A stretch of 49,350 nucleotides of DNA from positions 1-49,350 of the forward strand of contig DVEG01000002.1 in the NCBI GenBank assembly GCA_015295835.1, given 5' to 3'. Numbering within the stretch: position 1 is the first letter of the stretch; each line of letters begins with the position of its first letter. Below, piece after piece: positions 1 through 8,430 of the stretch. The notes under the pieces were generated by a model. That model saw only the letters and a program-made list of their open reading frames with translations. It ran no database searches and was not told where the DNA came from. The stretch comes from Oscillatoriaceae cyanobacterium M7585_C2015_266 (lineage in GTDB: Bacteria > Cyanobacteriota > Cyanobacteriia > Cyanobacteriales > Oscillatoriaceae). Made by a program: the position numbers and the translations under genes.

Positions 1-90
1 CCTACTCCATCCCGAACTAGGAGGTGAAACGCTGCAGCGGCGAAGATACTTGGTGGGTGACTGCCTGGGAAAATAGCTCGGTGCCAGGGT
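1..90 (+). rRNA. rrf: 5S ribosomal RNA, 3' part (5' end outside window)
   Basis: The first ~90 bases match the 3' two thirds of a cyanobacterial 5S rRNA as I know it: the loop around CCATCCCGAACT, then GTGAAAC, GCGGCGAAGATACTTGG, and the closing strand GTGCCAGGG that would pair with the missing 5' end. A strong terminator follows directly. The gene therefore ends an rRNA operon read on the plus strand, with 16S and 23S expected upstream of the window. The exact 3' end (about 89-91) is inferred from the expected terminal stem. Confidence 0.93.
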
Positions 91-98
91 GATTTTTG

Positions 99-142
99 AA
101 AACAAAACCCCTTCCCTAGGATGAGGGGGTTTTGTCGTTTTT
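99..142 (+). terminator. Rho-independent terminator of the rRNA operon
   Basis: ACAAAACCCC (102-111) pairs perfectly with GGGGTTTTGT (126-135) around a 14-nt loop, followed by CGTTTTT. It starts about 10 nt after the 5S 3' end, as expected for the terminator of an rrn operon. Confidence 0.9.
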
Positions 143-262
143 GGGTATATTTGTCTCTTGAGAATACTCAGACAATACCCAATGCACACGATAAGGTATC
201 AGTAAAGCTGGTTACTCACAGAAGCATTTGGGGAAAAGGTCAAAAAAAGTAATGTCCAGTCT

Positions 263-846
263 GTGCTGAAGCGATATTTACGGCGGCATCACATAACTTT
301 ACAACACAATAAAATAATAGGAGTCAATTTCAGCGCCTCTAACTTAAGTGGAGCTTGGCTTTTATTTGCTTACATAGAAGCCGAATCCTGTCAAGCATAT
401 TTATACAAGGATACAAAACAAGATGATAAAACTGAATTAGAAGAAGAGGAGATAAAAGCTGAAAGAGATTCAAAGCAGCTCGCCGATTCTCCCCCTGAAA
501 TACTCACCTATGCTTGGCTTGGGACGGTTGGCAGTTTCGTTCGGCAGCAGAGGTGAACGTTGCTGAGGCGCGAGCGAGCGCTGGGGTGTTGTTTTTCCCC
601 AAAGTTACTGCTCGCTTGACGACTCCCGACGGTAAGCAAAACCAAGATTCTCATTTTCTTATCTGTTACCAAGGCAAATTAGGGATTCTGGTGGTGGATG
701 TGGAAGACGCGGCGCTGGAGGCGGCAACCGATGGAATTCTGCAATCTCAGGGTATCCGCCATATCCAGCATTACGATGTTACTGAATGCACTGCAGAACC
801 CCATGGAGTCGTGCTGGAATTTTTACAGCTTTTGAGTCAGGCATAG
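263..846 (+). pseudogene. frameshifted PD-(D/E)XK-type nuclease-like remnant
   Basis: Two overlapping frames join near 510-520. The first (263-556) ends in PPEILTYAW. The second continues with the pattern WDGWQFRSAAEVNVAEA, GVLFFPKVTARL, DSHFLIC, GKLGILVVDVE and HYDVTEC up to 846. I recognise the second part as a short cyanobacterial DUF559/restriction-endonuclease-like family in which the core normally reads roughly E-x-D-F-L-I-C ... G-I-L-E-V-D-G. Here those positions are altered (DSHFLIC, LVVDVE), so the likely catalytic acids are lost. Frameshift plus altered core suggest a dead gene. It lies between a true and a degraded 5S tail. A short expressed ORF from TTG 514 is possible but unlikely. 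Confidence 0.6.
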
Positions 847-888
847 ATGAATTATCAGTAGGTGGAAATAAGATAATTTCAGTTGAGC

Positions 889-975
889 GATATCGTAGCG
901 GCGAAGATGCTTGGCGGATAGCTACCAGGGAAAATAGCGATCGCACCAGGGCAATATTTCAAAACAAAACCCCTC
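889..975 (+). pseudogene. degenerate second copy of the 5S rRNA 3' end plus half of its terminator
   Basis: Bases 895-951 align with 34-89: AGCGGCGAAGAT, CTTGG, GGGAAAATAGC and CCAGGG are shared, with scattered substitutions and a HIP1 octamer (GCGATCGC) at 937-944 where the true gene has CTCGG. The similarity runs on into the flank: AAAACAAAACCCCT is identical to the left arm of the rrn terminator, but the right arm GGGGTTTTGT is missing. The 5' half of 5S is not recognisable upstream. This is a truncated, diverged duplicate rather than a working 5S. Confidence 0.75.
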
Positions 976-1039
976 CACCATAGTGAAAGCGTTCTATTGT
1001 TTAGCGAGCGCTCGTTGCTGATGGTAATCGCTCTTTCGC

Positions 1040-1633
1040 CTACTCCAACTCCCGCCTGCCTTCCAATGCTCGCGCCAGCGTTACTTCATCTGCCAATTCC
1101 AGATCACCACCCATTGGCAACCCAAAAGCAATTCGCGTTACTTTCGTAAAAGGTTTCAACAACTGCCCAACATAAAGCGTTGTCGTCTCTCCTTCCACAC
1201 TTGGACTAATTGCAATTATCACTTCCTTAATCTGTTGCTGGCTCACCCGCCGTACCAGCGCTTGGATGTACAATTGCTCAGGACCAATTCCCTCCATTGG
1301 CGAAATCACTCCGCCTAAGACATGGTATTTGCCGCGATACTCCCGCGTTTTTTCTATGGCGATCACATCCCTAGAATCCGCCACCACGCAAATAATAGTA
1401 TTGTCTCGGTTTGGGTTGCGGCAGATTTCGCAAACTGGCTCGGCTGAAAGGTGAAAGCAGACTTGACACAATCCTACCCGCTGTTTAGCTTCAATTAGGG
1501 CTTGCGCTAGGGCTTGCACTTCGGCATCTGGGCGCTTGAGAATATGCAAAGCCAACCGCTGCGCGGTTTTGGGACCAATTCCGGGCAAACGTTGCAGGTG
1601 TTCAATTAAACGAGCTAGAGGACGAGTATAAAC
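1040..1633 (-). CDS. recR: recombination mediator protein RecR
   Basis: RecR of the RecFOR pathway helps load RecA on gapped DNA. The protein shows the N-terminal helix-hairpin-helix ([17 protein letters not shown]), a four-cysteine zinc motif ([16 protein letters not shown]), then a Toprim domain ([14 protein letters not shown]) and the C-terminal [19 protein letters not shown]. The conserved N-terminal part ([15 protein letters not shown]) reads in frame upstream to a GTT codon at 1633-1631. This codon sits 6 nt after a perfect AGGAGG at 1640-1645. No ATG, GTG or TTG exists there. The first canonical in-frame start is TTG at 1588, which would remove family-conserved residues. With GTT as start the length is 197 aa, normal for RecR. 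The start is therefore either non-canonical or mutated. Confidence 0.92.
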   Translation of the reverse strand, partial: VYTRPLARLIEHLQRLPGIGPKTAQRLALHILKRPDAEVQALAQALIEAKQRVGLCQVCFHLSAEPVCEICRNPNRDNTIICVVADSRDVIAIEKTREYRGKYHVLGGVISPMEGIGPEQLYIQALVRRVSQQQIKEVIIAISPSVEGETTTLYVGQLLKPFTKVTRIAFGLPMGGDLELADEVTLARALEGRRELE

Positions 1634-1639
1634 TTTGAA

Positions 1640-1645
1640 CCTCCT
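1640..1645 (-). promoter_or_regulatory. Shine-Dalgarno site of recR (decides the start)
   Basis: Perfect AGGAGG on the minus strand, 6 nt before the GTT at 1633-1631. It argues that translation begins at that codon and not at the downstream TTG at 1588. Confidence 0.75.
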
Positions 1646-1765
1646 GTGAGGCTGTAGAGTTTATTTAATATGATCATACTTCAGGGAAGGGCGCTCGCTT
1701 CCCCATACAACTCGTGTGTGAGCAGAGGCATGTAGCCGGGATTTGGGAATTAGGGGATTGGATTG

Positions 1766-2970
1766 TCTAATTTTAAGCAGGGTTTTTCTTGAAAGCCTGT
1801 ATTTCCTCTGACTGTAATATGAGACGATGCTTCTACAAAGCTGCTATTGTTTCCCTTATTGTTCTGAATGATGTTACCGCTTTCTCCGGCACTAGCTTTG
1901 GCAAAAATACTACCATTTACTGTATTGTTTTCTATCCGCACCTCGTCCATTGAATTAGAACTTTGGTTGGTATCCGCTTGTACATAAATCAGGGAAGTGC
2001 TTGTAATATTATATAAAATTTTGTTTTTGGCGATCGCCAATTACGACTCGATTGCACTTTATATAAACCAATCTAATAATTTCCTTCGTTTTTACTAATA
2101 ATTTCCCCTTTACTTCTGTGCCGCCGCAACATTCTTAAATCAGAATTCCTTCTCCATCAACGCTCAAATATTTTGAATCCATTATTTTGTGCCTATTAAC
2201 TTCATAAACATTTCCTTCTATTCTCACATTCCATACCGTGCGCGATTTTCTACCTTTTGAGGCCGCTTTGTGCCTGTCGTATCTGTCCACCAATGTTTAC
2301 CTTTTGGTCTTTTATTTGATTATTTTTAATGATTAAACCATTGCCCGATTTGGAATAGCTACTCTCATAGTATGATAAACCCAATTATCCCGAATAACAA
2401 TGCCTTTGCGGAATAATCCTGGCTCTATCTGATAGCAGATGGTTTAAATCCGCCTGTTTTAGAGCGATTTACGACAATTCTATAGTGGTTGCCATAATGA
2501 AAAGGCACTTTATTGCCTTCCATATAACTATTGAATCGCCTTTCACAGTTTTGACTTGATAACCGGGTTGCTCGTAATTATCCGTGATAGCGTCATTAAT
2601 GCGATTATTAGCTATCAATATATTTTCACGGGCATTAATTTTGATATTGGTAGAAATCGATGACTCGCAGGTTTTTGAAAAGTACTTTTTGCTCTGTTTC
2701 GGCACTGGCTGCGAATACCAAAATAATAATATTTAAAAGCAGTTTCATTAGGAGTTCCGTTTTGGGTTCATATTTAGGAAAAAATAACCGATTTGGGGGT
2801 ATGTAAGAAGGCGATCACGCTTCTTTTACTGATTGATTTTATCCACAAATTACAATTCCACTTTTTAAATAAATACTATCTTTAAATTTATAATTTCCGG
2901 CTGTAAAATAAATCAATACTCCACGATTAGCAGCGGCAGCATCTAGCGCTGCTACAAACCGCTCATCCAT
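1766..2970 (-). pseudogene. decayed right-handed parallel beta-helix (pectate-lyase-like) gene
   Basis: Pieces of one protein lie in order on the minus strand in different frames. At 2970-2839, AALDAAAANRGVLIYFTAGNY and LKSGIVICG then a stop is a typical N-terminal beta-helix cap. At 2705-2470 there is a rung with INARENILIANNRINDAI. Around 2430-2300 there are IVIRDNWVYHT and GNGLIIKNNQIKD. Around 2235-2145 there is WNVRIEGNVYEVN. At 2040-1766 there are ENNTVNGSIFAKASAG, IIQNNKGNN and ITVRGNTGF. The repeated I-x-x-N-x-I/V rungs fit the extracellular parallel beta-helix fold. At least four frame changes or stops separate the pieces, so no intact product is possible. Enzyme activity and substrate cannot be told. 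Confidence 0.7.
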
Positions 2971-3374
2971 TTAGCACCATTAAAATAATTGATATTATAA
3001 ACACAATGCTACTTAATTCTTCAATCTACGGATAGGCTAACTTTCTATACCGAGTTGCGATCGCATTTTCAGTTTTGCTACCTTTAGTACTGACGCAAAT
3101 AGATAGAGAATTCGCTTTAGTGAAAGCGGATTCTCGTGCCAAATACTCATAACTCATAACCAACAAATAAAGCGTAAATTCCCCCAAAGAGAGTGAATAC
3201 CAAAGTTGCTACTAAAAAAATTGCCATAACTTTTTATAACGACGCTGCATCTACCTGCTTCAATGATTGTTAGAGAATAAAACTCTCCTAATCCCCCAAT
3301 CCCGACTTTCACCTATAACTGCAAAATGCAAAAACCCGGCTTTTCCAAAAAAAACCGGGTTTCTATCTCTGACA
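2971..3374. other. intergenic, no gene recognised
   Basis: About 400 bp of AT-rich sequence between the decayed beta-helix gene and the Mo-nitrogenase-domain gene. Apart from the hairpin at 3332-3362, only short shadow frames are seen. The plus-strand frame 3267-3563 crosses that hairpin and lies antisense to a recognisable gene, so I do not call it. Confidence 0.6.
3322..3362 (-). terminator. AAACCCGG/CCGGGTTT hairpin, likely terminator of the upstream minus-strand gene
   Basis: AAACCCGG-c-TTTT (3332-3344) faces AAAACCGGGTTT (3351-3362): a stem of about 12 bp with one bulge. On the minus strand it starts about 12 nt after the stop codon of the gene ending at 3375 and is followed by a short T-rich stretch. 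A similar hairpin lies downstream of proS. Confidence 0.6.
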
Positions 3375-3752
3375 TTAGCAGTAACGGCTTACATCCTCAC
3401 CGCACTCATCCGCCAAATAGCACAAAGCCCGGAAGCGAAGACTAACAGTTTGCTCGTAGAGCGGGTTGAGCTTGCACAGTGGTGGAATGTGAAACAGAGT
3501 TTTGCCAAAAAATATAACATCCCGTTCAAAAGGACATTTGGCTGGAATCAGTTGGCACAGTAGCCTTGCCAACTTGGGATTTTTAATTTCTATGCTATCC
3601 ATCCACTGCTTCAAAGCTCTCAGCAGAGCGAAAGCGGGTTGTGGTGCAGTATAGCTTAGCGTTGTTGTTACACTGGAATAACTTTCAGCTTTGCGAATCC
3701 ATACCCAGCTCGCCAGGGCTAGATTTTGTATGGTACTATGAGACACATTCAT
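3375..3752 (-). CDS. Mo-dependent nitrogenase C-terminal domain protein
   Basis: A 125-aa protein. Residues ~44-125 carry the cyanobacterial Mo-nitrogenase C-terminal domain pattern (Pfam Mo-nitro_C): LKQWMDSIEIKNPKLARLLC, LIPAKCPFERDV, IPPLCKLNPLYEQ, LRFRALCYLADECGED. The function is unknown. The domain was named from fusions to nitrogenase-related proteins, but stand-alone copies are common in cyanobacteria and no nif gene is seen in this window. The ATG is preceded by GAGGAAAG at a good distance, supporting this start. A 14-bp perfect palindrome lies ~110 bp upstream and a hairpin follows the stop. Confidence 0.85.
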   Translation of the reverse strand: MNVSHSTIQNLALASWVWIRKAESYSSVTTTLSYTAPQPAFALLRALKQWMDSIEIKNPKLARLLCQLIPAKCPFERDVIFFGKTLFHIPPLCKLNPLYEQTVSLRFRALCYLADECGEDVSRYC

Positions 3753-4053
3753 TTTTTCTTTCCTCTGTTGGCAGGAGGTGTCTGCAATCCTCTGCCGATT
3801 CTGTACACTTTTTCGGATAGTTATACCGGATAGGTGCTTACCTCGTTAGGGGTTCTTTGTCAAGGTAGTTAACTACCCTAGTCCAGGAATCTTCTTATTT
3901 AATATTGGGGGTGTTTTTACATCCCTAGGCAATAATACCCGAAAATTCGCTTATGTTATAAATCTTTAAGATGAATATTATAAATATTTCACAGTATTTA
4001 AAAAAATTATAAATATCATTAGTAAAAATTATGAATTAAGAAGGTGATCGCGC
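3753..4053. other. intergenic region upstream of the Mo-nitro_C gene
   Basis: About 300 bp of AT-rich sequence. Apart from the palindrome at 3864-3877 no gene is visible. The Mo-nitro_C gene (minus strand) must be transcribed from here, so the region should hold its promoter. Confidence 0.6.
3864..3877. promoter_or_regulatory. 14-bp perfect palindrome upstream of the Mo-nitro_C gene
   Basis: GGTAGTT followed directly by AACTACC, about 110 bp before the start codon at 3752. The symmetry suggests a possible dimeric regulator site. No regulator can be named from the sequence. Confidence 0.35.
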
Positions 4054-4087
4054 AAAAAAATCAGGGGTTGGGCTAGCTCCACCCCTG
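4054..4087 (-). terminator. Rho-independent terminator after rnj
   Basis: On the minus strand CAGGGGTGGAGC pairs with GCCCAACCCCTG around a small centre (4062-4087) and is followed by ATTTTTTTG. It begins about 20 nt after the rnj stop and ends the minus-strand asd-dapA-rnj cluster. Confidence 0.85.
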
Positions 4088-4107
4088 AGCAATAAACAAA
4101 ATTAGAG

Positions 4108-5874
4108 TTAAGAAGCAACTTTGGCAGTTGCGCGGGTTCGTCGGCGTCCGCTTGATTTGACGGGGGGGTCCTTGGGAGCTTGCATCAAAAACACCAGTAG
4201 GGGATTGCTCTGTAATTCTCGGCGCAACATCCGCTGTAGTTCCTGTTCCAATTGCACCTGCAAGCCAGCCCAGTCTACCTCAATTTCTCCATCAGCCTGA
4301 TACTTAGCATATTGCGACCAGCGATCACTCAGACAATCCTCCAGGGTTTCTGCTACCCACTTTTGCAGGATACCGCGCTGTACCGAGGACACCACACCTC
4401 GCAGGTGTAGTTCTGGTTCGGTCAACATCTGGCCATTCCAGTCAATCGTAGCCGCCACCGTCACCACACCTTCTTCTGCGAGTTGCTGACGTTCCTTAAG
4501 TACGCGCTCGCCCACCACCCCAGAGCGAGAAGAGTCCACCAGTTCCAGTCCCGATGGCACCTTATCAACAATGCGGATGCTGTTCCGAGTCAATTCCACC
4601 ACATCGCCATTATTAACAATCACTATATTTTCGGCGGGAATACCCATACTTTGAGCCGTTTTGGCATGTTCAACTAACATGCGATATTCCCCGTGAACAG
4701 GAAAGAAAAATTTAGGACGAGTAAGAGCCAACATTAATTTCTGATCTTCTTGACAACCGTGCCCGGAAACATGAATTCCTTTTTCCCGCCCATAAATTAC
4801 ATTAGCGCCTTGCATCATCAATTTATCGATAGTATTTACCACAGCGATTGTATTGCCGGGAATAGGGTTAGCCGAGAACACTACCGTATCGCCAGGACGG
4901 ATTTTTACTTGCGGGTGTTCACCGTTAGCAATCCGAGTCAGGGCTGACATTGGTTCGCCCTGAGAACCAGTAGTGAGAATTAAAACTTTTTCGTCTGGCA
5001 GGTTGCGGATAGCGTGCAAAGGTTGCAATAAATCATCTTCACACTTAATATAACCCAAATTGCGGGAGTGAGCGATCGCATTTAACATTGATCGCCCTAC
5101 CACAGAAACCACCCGATTGTGTTTCTTTGCCAATTGCAAAATAATATTCAGGCGGTGAACTGAAGAAGCAAAAGTTGTCACCAACAACCGCCCCGAAGTT
5201 TGCGCGAAAATACGGTCTAAATTGGGATACACAGATCTTTCCGACGGCGTGAATCCGGGTACTTCCGAATTTGTCGAATCGCTCATCAAACACAAGACAC
5301 CTTTTTCCCCGTGTTCAGCCAATCTGTGCAAGTCAAAATATTCCCCGTCTACTGGCGTGTGGTCAATTTTGAAATCACCCGTGTGAATGATCACTCCCAC
5401 TGGCGTGTGCAGTGCTACTGTGAAACTGTCAGCGATCGAGTGAGTATTGCGGATAAATTCCACAAAAAAATAAGAACCAATCCGCACCATATCTCTTGGT
5501 CCTACAGTTCGCAACTCAGTGCGGTTTGCCACTCCTGCTTCTTCTAACTTGCCTTCCAGCAATGCCATCGCCAAGCGGGGACCATAAATAACTGGAATAT
5601 CAAACTGTTTAACATGAAAGGGAATTCCGCCTATATGATCTTCGTGACCGTGGGTAACGATCATGCCTTTAATTTTATGGCGATTTTCCCGCACATAAGT
5701 CATATCTGGGAGTACAATATTAACTCCGTGCATCGAGTCAGTCGGAAAAGCCAAACCTGCGTCTAGAATAAGAATTTCATCTTCGTACTCAAATACACAG
5801 GTATTTTTCCCGATTTCATGTAATCCGCCTAGGGGAATTATTTTTATTGCATTTGAAGAACCGTTTTTATTCAT
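4108..5874 (-). CDS. rnj: ribonuclease J
   Basis: RNase J is a zinc-dependent metallo-beta-lactamase-fold enzyme with endonuclease and 5'-3' exonuclease activity in RNA maturation and decay. The signature HGHEDHIGG is at residues 75-83 (metal ligands His75, His77, Asp79, His80). HTGDFKID, the beta-CASP part (SDSTNSEVPGFTPSE, TTGSQGEPMSALTRIANG) and GHGCQEDQKLMLALTRPKFFFPVHGEYRML follow in order. Length (588 aa) fits the family. The C-terminus ends in a short basic tail (SSGRRRTRATAKVAS), a feature of cyanobacterial RNase J. The gene is last in asd-dapA-rnj, 182 bp after dapA, with a terminator behind it. Confidence 0.97.
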   Translation of the reverse strand: MNKNGSSNAIKIIPLGGLHEIGKNTCVFEYEDEILILDAGLAFPTDSMHGVNIVLPDMTYVRENRHKIKGMIVTHGHEDHIGGIPFHVKQFDIPVIYGPRLAMALLEGKLEEAGVANRTELRTVGPRDMVRIGSYFFVEFIRNTHSIADSFTVALHTPVGVIIHTGDFKIDHTPVDGEYFDLHRLAEHGEKGVLCLMSDSTNSEVPGFTPSERSVYPNLDRIFAQTSGRLLVTTFASSVHRLNIILQLAKKHNRVVSVVGRSMLNAIAHSRNLGYIKCEDDLLQPLHAIRNLPDEKVLILTTGSQGEPMSALTRIANGEHPQVKIRPGDTVVFSANPIPGNTIAVVNTIDKLMMQGANVIYGREKGIHVSGHGCQEDQKLMLALTRPKFFFPVHGEYRMLVEHAKTAQSMGIPAENIVIVNNGDVVELTRNSIRIVDKVPSGLELVDSSRSGVVGERVLKERQQLAEEGVVTVAATIDWNGQMLTEPELHLRGVVSSVQRGILQKWVAETLEDCLSDRWSQYAKYQADGEIEVDWAGLQVQLEQELQRMLRRELQSNPLLVFLMQAPKDPPVKSSGRRRTRATAKVAS

Positions 5875-6056
5875 TGGTATCTATTTTTAGATAGTTTGTT
5901 AGTTAAAAATAATTACTAATAGCCAATTCTATAAATAGCAATTAGCTATTAGCAATTAGCTGCCAAACAGTGAAAAATAACAGCTTCCTTGAAAGCTCAA
6001 GGTTGCCGAATGGCATTTAAGAAGTATTCAGTTGTCGAAAAAGATGTTTCAGGTTC

Positions 6057-6980
6057 TCACTCGCTAGCTTTAAGGAGGGATAGCTTAGTCATCTCTGCGA
6101 TTAAAGTTTTGTTGATGTCAACCGATGGCTCGTCACATAGCGGCAGTCTCGTGGAGCCTACATCCCAACCCTGAAGTCTGAGAGCAGCTTTCACGGGAAT
6201 CGGATTAGTTGTCTTAAATAGAGCTTTAAACAAAGGGAACAATTGAAGGTGAATTTGAGTAGCCTTTCGAGTTTCACCAGCTTCAAAGGCTTGAATCATT
6301 TCTTGCAGTTGTTTGCCAACAAGATGAGCTGCCACGCTTACGACACCTGTTGCCCCAATAGCCAACAAAGGAAGGGTAAGGGAATCATCACCAGAATAGA
6401 TAGCAAATTCAGGTGGTGTTTGGCGGCGAATCTCACTAGCTTGATCGAGACTGCCACTTGCTTCTTTAATTGCAACAATGTTAGGGATTTCAGCAAGACG
6501 TGCCACTGTTTCTGGGGTAAGATTTTGACCGGTGCGCCCTGGGATGTTATAGAGCATCAGCGGAAAATCGGGACAAGCGGCAGCGAGCGCCTTGAAATGT
6601 TGATAAAGTCCTTCTTGGGGTGGTTTGTTGTAGTAGGGAACGACTTGTAATGATCCATCTAATCCTAATTTAGCCGCTTTCTGAGTAGCTGCGATCGCCT
6701 CCTGAGTCGAATTCGATCCCGTGCCTGCTATTATTTTAGCCTTTCCTGCTACTGCCTTTTGCACAACCTGGAATAACTCGTATTCCTCCTCCCAGGTTAA
6801 AGTTGGTGATTCCCCCGTTGTTCCGCACACCACTAGGGAATCCGTGCCAGTCGACGCTAAATGATCTGCCAATTTTTCTGCTACAGCATAATTCACGCTC
6901 CCATCTTCCTTAAACGGCGTGACCATTGCTGTTAGAACTCTTCCAAAGTTTACCACACTCTTGTACCTAGTATTCTTCAC
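6057..6980 (-). CDS. dapA: 4-hydroxy-tetrahydrodipicolinate synthase
   Basis: DapA condenses pyruvate with aspartate semialdehyde, the first committed step to lysine and diaminopimelate. The 307-aa protein shows GTTGESPTL (Thr54-Thr55), [26 protein letters not shown] (Tyr144, Arg149) and IKEASG with the Schiff-base lysine Lys172. Complete and of normal length. It lies 50 bp after asd on the same strand, so substrate producer and consumer are likely co-transcribed. Residues 106-112 read GLDGSLQ where many relatives have GADGALV, a minor change. Confidence 0.97.
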   Translation of the reverse strand: MKNTRYKSVVNFGRVLTAMVTPFKEDGSVNYAVAEKLADHLASTGTDSLVVCGTTGESPTLTWEEEYELFQVVQKAVAGKAKIIAGTGSNSTQEAIAATQKAAKLGLDGSLQVVPYYNKPPQEGLYQHFKALAAACPDFPLMLYNIPGRTGQNLTPETVARLAEIPNIVAIKEASGSLDQASEIRRQTPPEFAIYSGDDSLTLPLLAIGATGVVSVAAHLVGKQLQEMIQAFEAGETRKATQIHLQLFPLFKALFKTTNPIPVKAALRLQGWDVGSTRLPLCDEPSVDINKTLIAEMTKLSLLKASE

Positions 6981-7030
6981 TTACATTTTTCAAAACCTCA
7001 GCCTTCAGCCGTCATTTACGGGCTGATTGC

Positions 7031-8074
7031 TTACTTACTTGCCACAGCCGCTGTAGCCGGTTGCAGCCAATTTTTAGCGATCAACAACTCAGCAATTTGC
7101 ACGGCATTCAAAGCCGCCCCCTTGCGAATTTGATCACCGCTCAGCCATAGTTCTAACCCACAGGGGTGAGAAATATCTTCACGAATTCGTCCTACGAGGA
7201 CTTCATCGCAACCGCTAGCTTCTGCTGGCATAGGAAAATAATTAGCCTGCCAGTCTTCTACCAATTTTACTCCCGGCGCATTTCTTAGAATTTCTCGTGC
7301 CTGGGCAGCGCTGAACGGACGACCAAATTCCAGATTTAGCGCTTCAGAATGGGCGCGCAGTACAGGCACCCGCACGCAAGTGGCACTAATCCGCAGTTCT
7401 GGCTCTGCAAAAATCTTGCGCGTTTCGTTAAGCATTTTCATTTCTTCTTCACAGTATCCCTGCTCATTCAGCGGCGAGTTGTGCAGGAATAAATTAAACG
7501 CTAGGGGATAGGGAAATATTTCAGTTTTAGGTGTCTCACCATTTAAAATTGCTTTCGCCTGTTCTTTCATTTCTTCCATTGCCCTTGCTCCGGCACCGGA
7601 AGCAGACTGGTAGGTGGCGGCAACGATACGTCGTACTGGCTCGACTTTATGCAGAGGCCATACTGCCACGGACATTAATATAGTCGTACAGTTAGGATTG
7701 GCGATAATGCCTTGATGTGATGCGGCTGTTTCTGGGTTAACCTCTGGAACCACAAGGGGGACATTGGCATCCATGCGAAAAGCGCTGGAATTGTCAATTA
7801 CCACCGCTCCTGCTAGTACGGCTTTCAAAGCCCAGATTTTAGACGTGGAGCTGCCTGCAGAAGCCAGAACCAGATCTATACCCTCAAAGGATTTTTCTCC
7901 CACTGGTTCGACAGGGAGTTGTTCTCCCTGAAAGGGTAGAGTGCGCCCTGCCGACCGGGGTGAGGCCAAAAGTTTTAAGTCGGCTAGGGGAAACTTTCGG
8001 CTTTCCAATAATTGGAGCAACTCCCTTCCGACTGCACCTGTTGCTCCGAGAATGGCCACTTTATAAGATTTCAC
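7031..8074 (-). CDS. asd: aspartate-semialdehyde dehydrogenase
   Basis: Asd reduces aspartyl-4-phosphate with NADPH to aspartate semialdehyde, the branch point to lysine, threonine and methionine. The 347-aa protein has the N-terminal Rossmann motif GATGAVGRELL, IDNSSAFRM, the catalytic cysteine in ANPNCTT (Cys129), YQSASGAGARAMEEM and the C-terminal substrate-binding RAHSEALNLEF. It is the first gene of the minus-strand cluster with dapA and rnj. The ~1 kb gap upstream separates it from the divergent tig-clpP-clpX set and should hold promoters for both directions. Confidence 0.97.
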   Translation of the reverse strand: MKSYKVAILGATGAVGRELLQLLESRKFPLADLKLLASPRSAGRTLPFQGEQLPVEPVGEKSFEGIDLVLASAGSSTSKIWALKAVLAGAVVIDNSSAFRMDANVPLVVPEVNPETAASHQGIIANPNCTTILMSVAVWPLHKVEPVRRIVAATYQSASGAGARAMEEMKEQAKAILNGETPKTEIFPYPLAFNLFLHNSPLNEQGYCEEEMKMLNETRKIFAEPELRISATCVRVPVLRAHSEALNLEFGRPFSAAQAREILRNAPGVKLVEDWQANYFPMPAEASGCDEVLVGRIREDISHPCGLELWLSGDQIRKGAALNAVQIAELLIAKNWLQPATAAVASK

Positions 8075-8351
8075 TAATTCGTTTCCTCCACTTGACTAAT
8101 GAGAAGTATTTCTTGGTTTTACGATACTTGACAATTGAAAAACCGCTGTAAATTTAGAATTTTAATTAGACTTAATTTTACCTTGGCAGCGGGCCAATGA
8201 ACGAGTTCTCGCTTTTCGGCCAGCTCGCCAGACAGTTTTTTGAAAATCTTTCTACTATCCATCGGGCAGGGTTACCAATAAACTGGACTTAAGGCATCGC
8301 TCTCATGGGGGACTTTTGATTTATTTTGAAATAATAGGATTTCAGGTTGCG

Positions 8352-8427
8352 AATCTGCACTTTACATGTTCGACAAATAGAGCTTAAACAATCTGCACTT
8401 TACATGTTCGACAAATAGAGCTTAAAC
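8352..8427. repeat. perfect 38-bp tandem repeat, two copies
   Basis: Copy 1 (8352-8389) and copy 2 (8390-8427) are identical; each begins AATCTGCACTTTAC and ends AGAGCTTAAAC. Two further bases after copy 2 still match. No third copy exists. The repeat directly abuts the self-complementary region starting at 8431. A perfect copy in non-coding DNA implies a recent duplication. Confidence 0.95.
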
Positions 8428-8430
8428 AAG

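Noticed and set aside
3267-3563. 98-aa plus-strand frame
   Set aside because: It runs through the AAACCCGG hairpin and then antisense to the recognisable Mo-nitro_C gene; no ribosome-binding site.
8352-8427. CRISPR repeat
   Set aside because: The two copies are directly adjacent with no spacer, there are only two, and no cas gene is present.
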